This document shows positions 28,082 to 36,927 of a stretch of DNA of 64,000 bases, in pieces. The stretch spans positions 1,658,380 through 1,722,379 of the forward strand of contig NC_018664.1 in NCBI RefSeq assembly GCF_000299355.1, read 5' to 3'. Origin of the DNA: Gottschalkia acidurici 9a. Lineage in GTDB: Bacteria > Bacillota > Clostridia > Tissierellales > Gottschalkiaceae. Under the pieces are notes generated by a model. That model was not told where the DNA came from. It saw nothing but the letters and a program-made list of their open reading frames with translations, and made no database searches. A program made the position numbers and the translations under genes. Positions within the stretch are counted from its first letter, which is position 1. Each line of letters begins with the position of its first letter.

Positions 28082-28498
28082 TTATTTTCCTCCCTCACTT
28101 ATAACATTTTGAATACCGTTAAACTTTCTGCTAATTTGATCTGTTAATGCATTATATTTTATTATTGTTTTAGCCATATCTATCATTTCTATGTCTGGAT
28201 TGACATTGTTCTTGTCTTTTCTTGTCGATATGTTTTTAAGTTTAGTCACAGTTGGTTCAAAATTTTCTATACTGAGTTTTCCTTTTCCCATATGTTTATT
28301 ATGTGTTTTAGCTAAAGTTAGCTTTGTATTTTCACCTGAAATAACTTTTTGTAACTCATTTTCAAATTCTACCGTTGTTCTTTTATAGTTCGGTGTATTG
28401 ACATTAGCAAGGTTATTGCTTATAGCTTCATATCTTAAAGAGGATCCATCTAAGGCAGTCTTTAAAACATCCATATTCCCATATAATTTACTCAACAT
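28082..28498 (-). CDS. flgB: Flagellar rod protein FlgB
   Basis: A 138-residue rod protein, first gene of the flagellar operon. The motif ALDGSSLRYEAISNNLANVNTPNYKR is the rod-family D0 segment. It is preceded by GGGAGTG and by a sigma-A-like promoter about 50 bp upstream. Confidence 0.94.
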   Translation of the reverse strand: MLSKLYGNMDVLKTALDGSSLRYEAISNNLANVNTPNYKRTTVEFENELQKVISGENTKLTLAKTHNKHMGKGKLSIENFEPTVTKLKNISTRKDKNNVNPDIEMIDMAKTIIKYNALTDQISRKFNGIQNVISEGGK

Positions 28499-28541
28499 TT
28501 TTTTACACTCCCATTTTACATTTTTAATTCATAATATTAAC

Positions 28542-28570
28542 TGTATATACCCCCTTATTATTTGTGTAAA
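28542..28570 (-). promoter_or_regulatory. Candidate sigma-A promoter of the flagellar operon
   Basis: Reading on the minus strand: TTTACA as -35, a 17-base spacer containing a GGGGG run, and TATACA as -10, ending 43 bases before the flgB ATG. This is a reasonable vegetative promoter. No SigD-type TAAA/GCCGATAA pair was seen. Confidence 0.5.
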
Positions 28571-28716
28571 CGTTTTTCTACTTAATTTTTCGAAATTTTT
28601 TTCATTTTTTCATTATATTTTGCTTTTTTTGCTTTAATTTGCTTCAATTTGATTCTGAATATTATATTTTCTACATTTTTTCTCATATTCCTTTATTTTT
28701 TTTATTTTTTTTATTT

Positions 28717-28759
28717 TTTATAATCACACACTATATATAATATAGTGCATGATTATAAA
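28717..28759 (-). promoter_or_regulatory. 43-bp palindrome upstream of the flagellar operon
   Basis: The core CACTATAT-ATA-ATATAGTG is a perfect 8-3-8 inverted repeat at 28729-28747. It is extended by outer arms TTTATAATCA and TGATTATAAA, with a 2-base mismatch on each side between core and arms. Both flanks are A/T runs. It could be an operator for an unknown regulator or a second hairpin after the hslU terminator. Confidence 0.55.
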
Positions 28760-28766
28760 AAGCAAT

Positions 28767-28807
28767 AAAAATACTGGTTTTTTTTTCACCCCGAACCAGT
28801 ATTTTTT
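28767..28807 (-). terminator. Terminator after hslU
   Basis: AAAATACTGGTT and AACCAGTATTTT form a 12-bp stem around a 17-base loop. In the direction of hslU transcription it ends in ACCAGTATTTTTAT, so a Rho-independent terminator separating hslVU from the flagellar operon. Confidence 0.8.
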
Positions 28808-28834
28808 CATTTGAATTAATTTTATGATACATTC

Positions 28835-30226
28835 CTATATTATGTATTTTGATACATCCGTTATATTTGAACTTTTTTGAATTTTTTCTTTTACATACCC
28901 ATCATCTATTTCTATGTTTTTCTCATCTATATCTGGAGCGTGGAAAGATATATCCTCTAGTAGCTTCTCCAAAAGAGTATGAAGTCTTCTTGCTCCTATA
29001 TTTTCAGTTTCTTCATTTAAAATAAATGCAATTCTAGCTATTTCTTCAATAGCCTTTTCACTAAATTCAATATTTATTCCCTCAGTTTTTAATAATAGTT
29101 GATATTGCTTTATAATTGCGTTTTGTGGTTTTATCAATATCTCTTTGAAGTTCTCCTCTGTTAAGTTTTCTAAGTTTACTCTTATAGGAAATCTTCCTTG
29201 AATCTCAGGTATAAGATCCGTAACTTTTGCAACATGAAAAGCTCCTGCTCCAATAAACAATATATGATCCGTTCTAACTGGACCATATTTAGTCATAACA
29301 GTGCTACCTTCTATTATAGGTAATATGTCCCTTTGTACTCCTTCTCTAGATACATCTGGACCCGATCCATGTCCTTTTATTGCTACTTTATCTATCTCAT
29401 CTATGAATATTATTCCATGCTCCTCGGCTCTTTTTATACCTAAATTTACTACATCATCAATATCTATGAGCTTTTGTGCTTCTTGCTCAGATATTATTCG
29501 TCTAGCTTCTTTTATAGTTACCTTTCTTTTTTTTACTTTTCCAGGTATAAGTCCCCCAAATAAATCGTTAAAATTAATATTCAACTCATCCAATCCTGTT
29601 CCACTTAACATTTCTATAGTAGAATTGTTATTCTCTTCAACTTCAATTTCTATAAGTTGATCTTCTAACTCTTTATTTCTAAGCTTTGCAGCAATTCTTT
29701 TTCTTTCTTCAACTATGCTCTCTATATCTGCATCATCTACTTTAGACTCACCATTAAAGCTACCACCAAATAGTGTTTCTAAAGGATTTACACTCTGATC
29801 TTTGGATGATGAATTAGGAGCTAGTATTTTTATAATTTTCTCATCAGCTAATTCTTTCGCTCTACTATATACTTTTTCTACCTTTTCAGACTTAACCATT
29901 CTTATAGAAGTTTCCAGCAAATCTCTTATCATAGAATCAACATCTCTACCAACATAGCCTACTTCTGTAAACTTAGTAGCTTCTACTTTTATAAACGGTG
30001 CTTTTACTAGTTTTGCAAGTCTTCTTGCTATTTCCGTTTTACCAACTCCTGTTGGTCCTACCATAAGTATATTTTTAGGCTTTACTTCTTCCTTAAATTC
30101 ATCATCTAAAAGACTTCTTCTATATCTATTTCTTAGCGCTACTGCTACTGACTTTTTAGCTCCATTTTGCCCTATTATGTATTTATCTAGCTGAGTCACT
30201 ATTTCTTTAGGTGTCAATTCTTTCAT
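28835..30226 (-). CDS. hslU: ATP-dependent protease ATPase subunit HslU (ClpY)
   Basis: A 463-residue AAA+ unfoldase. Walker A is [17 protein letters not shown] at about 56-72. The pore loop [16 protein letters not shown] is present, then the inserted I-domain, and Walker [12 protein letters not shown]. It feeds substrates to HslV. It lies 14 bp after hslV. Confidence 0.97.
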   Translation of the reverse strand: MKELTPKEIVTQLDKYIIGQNGAKKSVAVALRNRYRRSLLDDEFKEEVKPKNILMVGPTGVGKTEIARRLAKLVKAPFIKVEATKFTEVGYVGRDVDSMIRDLLETSIRMVKSEKVEKVYSRAKELADEKIIKILAPNSSSKDQSVNPLETLFGGSFNGESKVDDADIESIVEERKRIAAKLRNKELEDQLIEIEVEENNNSTIEMLSGTGLDELNINFNDLFGGLIPGKVKKRKVTIKEARRIISEQEAQKLIDIDDVVNLGIKRAEEHGIIFIDEIDKVAIKGHGSGPDVSREGVQRDILPIIEGSTVMTKYGPVRTDHILFIGAGAFHVAKVTDLIPEIQGRFPIRVNLENLTEENFKEILIKPQNAIIKQYQLLLKTEGINIEFSEKAIEEIARIAFILNEETENIGARRLHTLLEKLLEDISFHAPDIDEKNIEIDDGYVKEKIQKSSNITDVSKYII

Positions 30227-30240
30227 TTTAATACACTCCT

Positions 30241-30771
30241 TTATAGTTCTTCTATAGATATATTGCTATTAGTATATACACATATTGAAGATGCTATCAG
30301 TAAAGATTCTTTAGCTACGTCTTTTATATCTAAGTTAGAGTGATTTAATAAAGCCTTACCTGCAGCTAGTGCGTAACTTCCACCTGAACCTATTGCTACT
30401 ATTCCGTCATCTGGTTCTATTACCTCTCCTGTTCCAGATACAACTAGAAGCTCTTCTTTATTTGCAGCAATAAGCATAGCCTCTAATTTTGACATCACTC
30501 TATCTCTTCTCCAATCTCTTGCAAGTTCTACAGCTGCACGTCTTAAGTTTCCACCAAACTGTTCTAATTTTTCTTCAAGTTTATCTGCCAAAGTCAATGC
30601 ATCAGACACAGTACCTGCAAAGCCTATTATAACTTTTCCATCATATAGTTTCCTAACTTTTTTTGCTGTATGCTTCATTACTGTCTTATCACCCATTGTA
30701 ACCTGTCCATCACCTGCTATAGCTATCTTTTCACCTTTCTTTACTGCTATGATAGTTGTTCCTTTTAGCAT
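30241..30771 (-). CDS. hslV: ATP-dependent protease peptidase subunit HslV (ClpQ)
   Basis: A 176-residue proteasome-like peptidase starting [33 protein letters not shown]. The Thr directly after Gly4 is the catalytic N-terminal Thr after processing. [25 protein letters not shown] and [16 protein letters not shown] are typical. It forms a two-gene unit with hslU. Confidence 0.97.
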   Translation of the reverse strand: MLKGTTIIAVKKGEKIAIAGDGQVTMGDKTVMKHTAKKVRKLYDGKVIIGFAGTVSDALTLADKLEEKLEQFGGNLRRAAVELARDWRRDRVMSKLEAMLIAANKEELLVVSGTGEVIEPDDGIVAIGSGGSYALAAGKALLNHSNLDIKDVAKESLLIASSICVYTNSNISIEEL

Positions 30772-30816
30772 TTATTTCACTCCTTTGTTTCTAATAGTTA
30801 TGTAATATAAATTATA

Positions 30817-30854
30817 AAAGATGAGTGATTTTATCTATTACATCACTCATCTTT
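30817..30854 (-). terminator. Terminator after topA
   Basis: AAAGATGAGTGAT and ATCACTCATCTTT form a perfect 13-bp stem with a 12-base loop, followed on the minus strand by TATAATTTAT. It separates topA from hslVU. Confidence 0.75.
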
Positions 30855-30916
30855 AATTTTATTCCATACTAATATATATTACTCTTGTATCAAGATAATT
30901 CTTTTTAATTCTATTA

Positions 30917-32992
30917 TTATATATTCTCTTCTCTCTTAAAGTCACAATCTTTATTTATACATTTTACTAATGTACCTTTTTTAGTTCCTTTTTCAGTGAG
31001 AATACCTTTACATTTTGGACAACTTTCTTTCATTGGCTTATCCCATGAAACAAAATCGCACTCTGGATAATTGCTACATCCATAAAATTTTCTACCTTTT
31101 TTAGATTTTCTTTCGATCACTTGTCCATCACATTTAGGACAATCTATACCTAAATCTTTTACTATAGGCTTTGCATTTTTACAATCAGGATATCCTGGAC
31201 AAGCTAAGAATTTACCATATCTTCCAAACTTAACTACCATAAATCGTCCACATTTTTCACATTCTATATCTGTGACTTCTTCTTTAATTTCTATTTTACT
31301 CATTTCATTTTCTGCAACATCTAGTTCCTTTTTAAAGTCATCATAAAATTTTTCAATTACGCTTTTCCATTGCAACTCGCCTTCTTCAATTCTATCTAGT
31401 TTTTCTTCCATATCTGCTGTAAATTCTTCATTAACTATATCTTTGAAAAACTCTTTAAGAATATCAGTAACTATTTCACCCAATTCAGTAGGTCTAAAGC
31501 TTTTATTTTCTAAGTTAACATACCCTCTAGCCAATATAGTTGATATAGTAGGAGCATAAGTACTTGGTCTTCCTATACCCATTTCCTCTAATGTTTTTAC
31601 TAGGGATGCCTCTGTGTATCTTGGTGGTGGTTGTGTAAAATGCTGTTCTGGTACTAACTCTGATAACTTACATTCTTCGCCTTCTTTTAAATCTGGCAAA
31701 AGTGTGTCTTTGCTTTCATCAGTTATATTATATACTTTTAAAAATCCATCAAATATTATTTTTGATCCTGATGCCCTAAAAATATATTCACCACACTTTA
31801 TCTTTATTGTCAGAGTTTCATATTGAGCTGGACTCATTTGACTAGCTACAAACCTCTCCCATATAAGTTTATATAGTTTGTACTGTTCTGGTTTTAATGA
31901 GTCTTTTATAGACTCTGGAGTTCTTAAAACCGAAGTAGGTCTTATAGCCTCATGTGCATCTTGCGCTTCTTTTTTATTTTTAGTCTTTAAGTTTCCTTTA
32001 CCTAAGTAATTTTCACCGTATTCATCTTTTATAAATTCTTTTGTATTTAATCTAGCTTCCTCTGAAACCCTAGTTGAATCTGTTCTAATATAAGATATAA
32101 GTCCTACACTTCCCTCTCCCTTTATACTTATACCTTCATACAATTGCTGAGCTACTATCATAGTTTTCTTTGTAGAAAAGCCAATTCTTCTAGATGCATC
32201 TTGTTGTAAATTACTAGTTGTATATGGATGATATGGATTTCTTGTTCTTTTACCTTTTTTTACTTCTTCAATTATAAACTTCTCATCTTTAATATCATCT
32301 AATATTTCTTTAACTTCTTCCTCGTTATTAAGTTCCATTTTCTCTTCTTTGCCATTATCTTTTTTCCATAAAAAGATGCTTTGTATTTTTCTTTGTTTAG
32401 TAAACACTGTATCTATACTCCAGTATTCTTTTGGTATAAACTCCTCTATTTCTTTTTCTCTATCACATATTAGTTTAGTCGCTACTGATTGAACTCTTCC
32501 TGCACTAAGACCTTTTCTTACTTTTTTCCAAAGTAAAGGACTTATTTTATATCCTACCAGTCTATCTAAAACTCTTCTTGCTTGTTGTGCATCTATTAAG
32601 TCTTTATCTAGCTTCCTAGGTTTTTTTATTGCATTTTTTATAGCTGTTTTAGTTATCTCATTAAATTCTATTCTTATTTCTTTATCCTGATCCATATTTA
32701 ATATATTAGCTAAATGCCAAGATATAGCTTCTCCTTCTCTATCAGGGTCAGTTGCTAAAAATATTTTATCTGCCTTCTTAGCCTCATTTTTAAGTTCTTT
32801 TATAACTGGGCCTTTTCCTCTTATAGTAATATACTGAGGTTCAAACTTTTCATCTATATCAATACCTAATTTACTTTTAGGTAAATCTCTAATATGTCCT
32901 ACAGAGGCTTTTACTTTGTAGTTTTTTCCTAAGAATTTTTCTATAGTCTTTGCCTTTGCTGGAGATTCAACTATAACTAAAGCTTTTGTCAC
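30917..32992 (-). CDS. topA: DNA topoisomerase I
   Basis: A 691-residue type IA topoisomerase that relaxes negative supercoils. The TOPRIM domain starts ALVIVESPAKAKTIEKFLG. The active-site Tyr is in GLISYIRTDSTRVS near residue 300. Three C-terminal C4 zinc-finger segments follow (CEKCGRF...CPGYPDC, CPKCDGQ...CSNYPEC, CPKCKGI...CINKDC). The order dprA-topA-hslV is conserved in clostridia, though xerC and trmFO, frequent neighbours in Firmicutes, are absent here. Confidence 0.97.
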   Translation of the reverse strand: MTKALVIVESPAKAKTIEKFLGKNYKVKASVGHIRDLPKSKLGIDIDEKFEPQYITIRGKGPVIKELKNEAKKADKIFLATDPDREGEAISWHLANILNMDQDKEIRIEFNEITKTAIKNAIKKPRKLDKDLIDAQQARRVLDRLVGYKISPLLWKKVRKGLSAGRVQSVATKLICDREKEIEEFIPKEYWSIDTVFTKQRKIQSIFLWKKDNGKEEKMELNNEEEVKEILDDIKDEKFIIEEVKKGKRTRNPYHPYTTSNLQQDASRRIGFSTKKTMIVAQQLYEGISIKGEGSVGLISYIRTDSTRVSEEARLNTKEFIKDEYGENYLGKGNLKTKNKKEAQDAHEAIRPTSVLRTPESIKDSLKPEQYKLYKLIWERFVASQMSPAQYETLTIKIKCGEYIFRASGSKIIFDGFLKVYNITDESKDTLLPDLKEGEECKLSELVPEQHFTQPPPRYTEASLVKTLEEMGIGRPSTYAPTISTILARGYVNLENKSFRPTELGEIVTDILKEFFKDIVNEEFTADMEEKLDRIEEGELQWKSVIEKFYDDFKKELDVAENEMSKIEIKEEVTDIECEKCGRFMVVKFGRYGKFLACPGYPDCKNAKPIVKDLGIDCPKCDGQVIERKSKKGRKFYGCSNYPECDFVSWDKPMKESCPKCKGILTEKGTKKGTLVKCINKDCDFKREENI

Positions 32993-33025
32993 ATTATCTA
33001 CCTCCGAAAATATCTATTTTAACTT

Positions 33026-34117
33026 TTATATTATTGCAAAAAGTTGATTAGGTAATCTTTTTACAATCCCTTTCATCTCTAATATAGTAAGTATACTACT
33101 CACACTAGATACATCCATATTAACTTTGTGGCATATCAGTTCTATGTGCATTGGATCTTCTTCGATATATGATATAATCTTTCTTTCATCATTGCTTAAA
33201 AAATTATATTTAAACTTGTCTTTACTGCTCAAGATTTTTATATTTTTAAGCTCTCTTATCTCTTCTATTATGTCCTCTACATCTAGCACCATTTTTGCAC
33301 CATCTTTTATTAGTTTATTAGTACCTTTACTATATATACTATTAATGTTTCCAGGAACTGCAAACACCTCTTTTCCTTGTTCTATAGCATGATGAGCCGT
33401 AATCAATGATCCGCTCTTTTCACTCGCTTCTATAACCACTACACCTAAAGATAGCCCACTTATTATTCTATTTCTTTGAGGAAAATTATATCTTAATGGT
33501 TCTGTTCCAAGTGGAAATTCAGAAATAACACATCCGTTTTCTATGATTTTTTCATATATATTTCTATTAGCCTTAGGATATACCACATCTACGCCACATC
33601 CTAATATTGCAATGTTTCTTTTATCTTTTCGAATTGCTGATATATGGGCTTCTGTATCTACCCCACTAGCCATTCCGCTTACCAAAGTTATACCTAAGTC
33701 TAATAATTCACTAGATAATTTTTCTGTTACCCATTTACCATAAAGTGTTGCCTTTCTTGCGCCAACTATTGCTATTGTTTTTTCTTCTTCCTTCAATAAA
33801 TCTCCTTTAGTATACAGGACTTTTGGGCAATCGTAAATATATTTTAATTTTTCTGGAAATTTTTCGTCTAATATTGTTACTACTTCTACGTTCTTCTTCT
33901 CTATATTTTCCATTATACTTTCAAAATATGACTTATCTTTATAATTTATTATTTGTTGCTTTACTTTATCGGATATTCCTGTTATACTCAATATTTCCTC
34001 ATCAGAGGATAGCCATACATCACCTATATTATCATAGTATTTTTCCAACTTACTTATAGATTTATTGGTAACACCTCTTAAGTTATTAAGCCATATTAAA
34101 GTATCTTTATTATTCAT
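33026..34117 (-). CDS. dprA: DNA processing protein DprA (Smf)
   Basis: A 363-residue protein. The Rossmann-like core has IAIVGARKATLYGKW, LVSGMASGVDTEAH, AILGCGVDVVYPKANRNIYE and the SGLSLGVVVIEASEKSGSLITAHHA segment. A C-terminal winged-helix domain follows (IISYIEEDPMHIELIC). DprA loads RecA on incoming single-stranded DNA in transformation. It lies 33 bp upstream of topA. Confidence 0.95.
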   Translation of the reverse strand: MNNKDTLIWLNNLRGVTNKSISKLEKYYDNIGDVWLSSDEEILSITGISDKVKQQIINYKDKSYFESIMENIEKKNVEVVTILDEKFPEKLKYIYDCPKVLYTKGDLLKEEEKTIAIVGARKATLYGKWVTEKLSSELLDLGITLVSGMASGVDTEAHISAIRKDKRNIAILGCGVDVVYPKANRNIYEKIIENGCVISEFPLGTEPLRYNFPQRNRIISGLSLGVVVIEASEKSGSLITAHHAIEQGKEVFAVPGNINSIYSKGTNKLIKDGAKMVLDVEDIIEEIRELKNIKILSSKDKFKYNFLSNDERKIISYIEEDPMHIELICHKVNMDVSSVSSILTILEMKGIVKRLPNQLFAII

Positions 34118-35330
34118 TTCAATACCTGCCTTTTAATATAATTAATTTACCAATGTCCTCTACTATAACTTCTATACTGTATATCACTAAATTCATTACA
34201 TCATCATTTCTATATAACTCTGATTTAGTAATTTAAACTTTATTTTTCATATTTTTATTTTTTTGAAGGACTAAGTTTTATCAAGTTTATATATTATTTA
34301 TATATACACCTCTTAATTTAAATCTTATTTCTAAAAAATCATCTAAAAACCACATTTATAATCAGTCTCGATTATAATAATATAAAGTAATAATGATATT
34401 TAATATAAGCTGCTATTAATATATCTTTGATAGGTTATGTTAAAACTTCTATTAATTTTTAGCTACTTAGGGAAATTTGTCTAGAAGTAATATTCTTGTA
34501 TGCAAGAGAAGTCTTTCATTATCTTAATATGATTTCAGCACTTACTAGTTCGTCATACTGATTATATAGTATGATAGAATATCTAAAAAACTTTTCGTTT
34601 ATAAAACCATTTAATTTTCAATACTTCATATATATTATATATTTAAATATTCTCTTAGTACTTATAGTTTTTTATAAAACAAATATCTTATTATTAAAAC
34701 GTTATTATACCATTAATCAGACATATTCATAGTTCTTTTACACATTTTTTGCTTTTAATATATAAAATTCTTCACTAGCTTCCTTTTTTATACCAAACAT
34801 ATTTTCTATATTAGTCTCATAGACATCAATCTTTACTTCACTATTTAGGAAAGATGCGACTTATTTAAGACTTTTTACCGTTATTATATATGTTTGTTTT
34901 ATAGCTTTCTATCTGTTTTAAATTTTAATAGTATAAATCTGATGATTATTTCAGATATAAAAAATTTGAGCCAGCAATTTTTTTATATATTTTTAAGCTT
35001 TTTCATAGAAGCATTCTAAGATTCTACTATTAATCACTAAAACATTCACTTTGTATATGTTCTTTTATTTGTATAGCCTTTATAAAATCTAATCTTAATT
35101 TCAGCTACTAATTTTATGTTTTTATTATAATTTGCATTTATTCTATGATAAAGACTTTATATTGTCAATTTTATATATTTTAGTTAACTTTATTATTCTA
35201 TATTTCACTCTATATACCTTTAAATATTTTCTTTTTCTGTAAAATAATTTCACACCCTAAAATGAATAAAATAATTTTACATGATTTAAATCTAATTTTA
35301 TGGGAATAATACAAAAAAGGAGTGGTTCTA
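34118..35330. other. Gene-poor 1.2-kb stretch, decayed
   Basis: No complete gene is visible. The minus strand contains short stretches with coding-like composition broken by stops and frameshifts, the clearest at 34738-34860. In relatives this gap often contains comM/yifB or yraN, but I cannot match the remnants to either. The part next to DUF3787 is simple A/T-rich sequence. Confidence 0.5.
34738..34860 (-). pseudogene. Unidentified C-terminal gene remnant
   Basis: A 40-codon frame reads VASFLNSEVKIDVYETNIEN and continues MFGIKKEASEEFYILKAKNV before a TAA. The composition looks like true protein, unlike the surrounding sequence. It has no start codon and is preceded by an in-frame stop. Further coding-like pieces in shifting frames occur up to about 35220 (for example LDFIKAIQIKEHIQSECFSD). 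I do not recognise the family. Confidence 0.45.
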
Positions 35331-35522
35331 ATGACTAAAGATAATGTTAAAAATAATACATGTAATTATGTAAATAGAAAAAAGAATAATTCTCAAATTG
35401 AAAGTCACGAAACTGCAGCGTGGGCTGAAATTGAAAAACAAGAAACTGAAGCTAAGGTTCCTGTTCCTAGTTTAGAAAATGTGGAAGAAGCTAAGGAATG
35501 GGTCGAAGAAAACAAAAAATAA
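35331..35522 (+). CDS. Small DUF3787-type protein
   Basis: A 63-residue protein, the only plus-strand gene supported in the window. It is hydrophilic, Lys/Glu-rich, with HETAAWAEIEK in the middle; a conserved TAAWA motif is what I associate with the clostridial family DUF3787. The start is the ATG at 35331, eight bases after AAGGAG; the in-frame GTG at 35322 lies inside that site. A symmetrical terminator follows. The function is unknown. Confidence 0.75.
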   Translation: MTKDNVKNNTCNYVNRKKNNSQIESHETAAWAEIEKQETEAKVPVPSLENVEEAKEWVEENKK

Positions 35523-35550
35523 AAATAGAGGAGTCACTTCCTCTATTTTT
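35521..35550. terminator. Bidirectional terminator between the DUF3787 gene and the cyclophilin gene
   Basis: AAAAATAGAGGA, a 6-base loop and TCCTCTATTTTT form a perfect 12-bp stem flanked by A and T runs. It serves the converging genes on both strands. Confidence 0.85.
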
Positions 35551-35564
35551 ATGATTACTTTTAA

Positions 35565-36086
35565 TTATGCTCTTTCTGGTTCTTCATACTCTTGACCAAA
35601 TGTATCTACTGTTACTTTTTTCATTACTTGATTTTCGAATGGTTTATCACTATAGTCTCTTTCAACACTTACTATTCTATCTACTTCTTCTATTCCCTCT
35701 ATAACTTTTCCGAATGCAGCATATTGTCTATCTAAATGAGGTGAAGTTTCGGTCATTATAAAAAACTGTGAACCTGCAGAATCGGGTATCATAGTTCTTG
35801 CCATTGATAATACTCCCTTTTCATGTTTAAGATCATTCTTAAAGCCATTATCACTAAATTCACCTTTTATTGAATATCCTGGTCCTCCAGTTCCATTACC
35901 TTCTGAACATCCTCCTTGAATCATGAATCCTGGAATTACTCTATGAAATATTAGACCATCGTAAAATCCTTTATTTATTAGTGATATAAAATTCTTAACT
36001 GTATTTGGAGCTATTTCTGGATAAAGCTCAGCTTTTATTTTATTTCCATTTTCCATTTCAATTGTAACTATAGGGTTTTTACTCAT
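35565..36086 (-). CDS. Cyclophilin-type peptidyl-prolyl isomerase
   Basis: A 173-residue cytoplasmic cyclophilin without signal peptide. Typical motifs are FHRVIPGFMIQGG, GTGGPGYSIKGEF and DSAGSQFFIMTETSPHLDRQYAAFGKV. It catalyses proline isomerisation during folding. It is a single-gene unit, bounded by a terminator and an AT-rich gap. Confidence 0.94.
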   Translation of the reverse strand: MSKNPIVTIEMENGNKIKAELYPEIAPNTVKNFISLINKGFYDGLIFHRVIPGFMIQGGCSEGNGTGGPGYSIKGEFSDNGFKNDLKHEKGVLSMARTMIPDSAGSQFFIMTETSPHLDRQYAAFGKVIEGIEEVDRIVSVERDYSDKPFENQVMKKVTVDTFGQEYEEPERA

Positions 36087-36355
36087 TAGTTTTCATCCTC
36101 TCATTCTTTATAATGTAATGATCAATACAATATAACATTATATAATTAATTAAAGTTAAAATCATCATATATATGATTAATTTTATTATTTTTATATAAA
36201 AATATTTCTATTAAATTTAATCTGTATTTTATTTACTTTATTTTTTACATTACACAATTTTGAATTACCTTTATTCCCTTTTCAATTTTTATAACTATGC
36301 TCTTTAAATTTTTATATTTTTTATGTTAATCTATACTTTAAGTTTTTATCCAAAA
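36087..36355. other. AT-rich gap upstream of the cyclophilin gene
   Basis: About 270 bp of simple A/T-rich sequence. I see no gene or convincing hairpin; it presumably holds the cyclophilin promoter. Confidence 0.5.
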
Positions 36356-36657
36356 CTAAATAAGATAACTATCTTTATATTTCTTTTCTTGGTCTAACCT
36401 ATATACATGACTTAATATTTCTGCAACTGCAGTATATAGTTCCTCTGGAATTTCATCATTTATTTCTAAGTTAACTAATTCATTAGCCAATGATTCATTC
36501 TCTAGTGATTTAATACCTTCTTCTTTTCCTTTTTCTATTATGTTTTCTGCAACCTCACCAAAGCCCTTAGCAATAACTTTTGGAGCTTCATCTAAATCTT
36601 TATCATATTTTAGTGCAACTGCAACTTTTCTTTTATTTTTTCTTTCACATCAATCAC
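36356..36657 (-). pseudogene. FlhB C-terminal domain-like protein, start frame broken
   Basis: An open frame of about 90 codons reads RKVAVALKYDKDLDEAPKVI, then AKGFGEVAENIIEKGKEEG, ending near EELYTAVAEILSHVYRL. This is the cytoplasmic switch domain of FlhB without the NPTH site and membrane part, a small family (FlhB-like/YlqH) often found near rnhB. The frame has no start codon; a stop precedes it. A GTG at 36657 overlapping the upstream stop is in another frame, and one additional A in the A6 run at 36636-36641 would connect them. Confidence 0.8.
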
Positions 36658-36917
36658 ACCTTAACATTAAGCATATAGTTAATACTATTCTCATAAGATA
36701 TCAAGTTTAGAATATTTTCTTCCTCATGCTTATTAATATATATAAATACATTCTCATATCCTTTAGATTGTAAACTTTCTTTTAAATCATTTATATTTTC
36801 TTCAAAGAGATTTAAATATTCTTTTTTCACCTTAAAGTTTACACTAAGCCTATCGTACATGAAATCACACAGTATTTTAACATTTTCAAGATTTGTAGTA
36901 TTTAAGGATATATACAC
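36654..36917 (-). pseudogene. FliK-like protein, third fragment (C-terminal domain)
   Basis: An 87-codon frame starting MYISLNTTNLENVKILCDFM. The alternation of strands and helices (VKIL, LSVNFKVKKEYLN, DLKESLQSKGYENVFIYINK) resembles a degenerate FliK C-terminal domain. Deleting one A from the A6 run at 36934-36939 would join it in frame to the preceding fragment as KVAKKSDNIKVYISLNTTNL. It overlaps the start of the FlhB-like gene. Confidence 0.6.
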
Positions 36918-36927
36918 TTTTATGTTA

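Larger units (their letters stand above)
28499..28834 (-). other. Intergenic control region between hslU and the flagellar operon
   Basis: A 336-bp, extremely A/T-rich gap. Reading toward flgB it contains the hslU terminator, a 43-bp imperfect palindrome, a tract of A-rich repeats (three copies of a pattern like A7TA) and a candidate promoter. I saw no c-di-GMP (GEMM) riboswitch fold and no coding sequence. Notably no codY gene lies here. Confidence 0.7.

Noticed and set aside
28499-28834. Possible c-di-GMP riboswitch before the flagellar operon, as in Clostridioides difficile
   Set aside because: No GEMM-type conserved core or GC-rich stems are visible; the region is almost pure A/T.
35281-35330. 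Possible forespore (SigF-type) promoter before the DUF3787 gene, GGGAATAATA
   Set aside because: No matching -35 at the right distance, and the predicted transcript start would fall inside the ribosome binding site.
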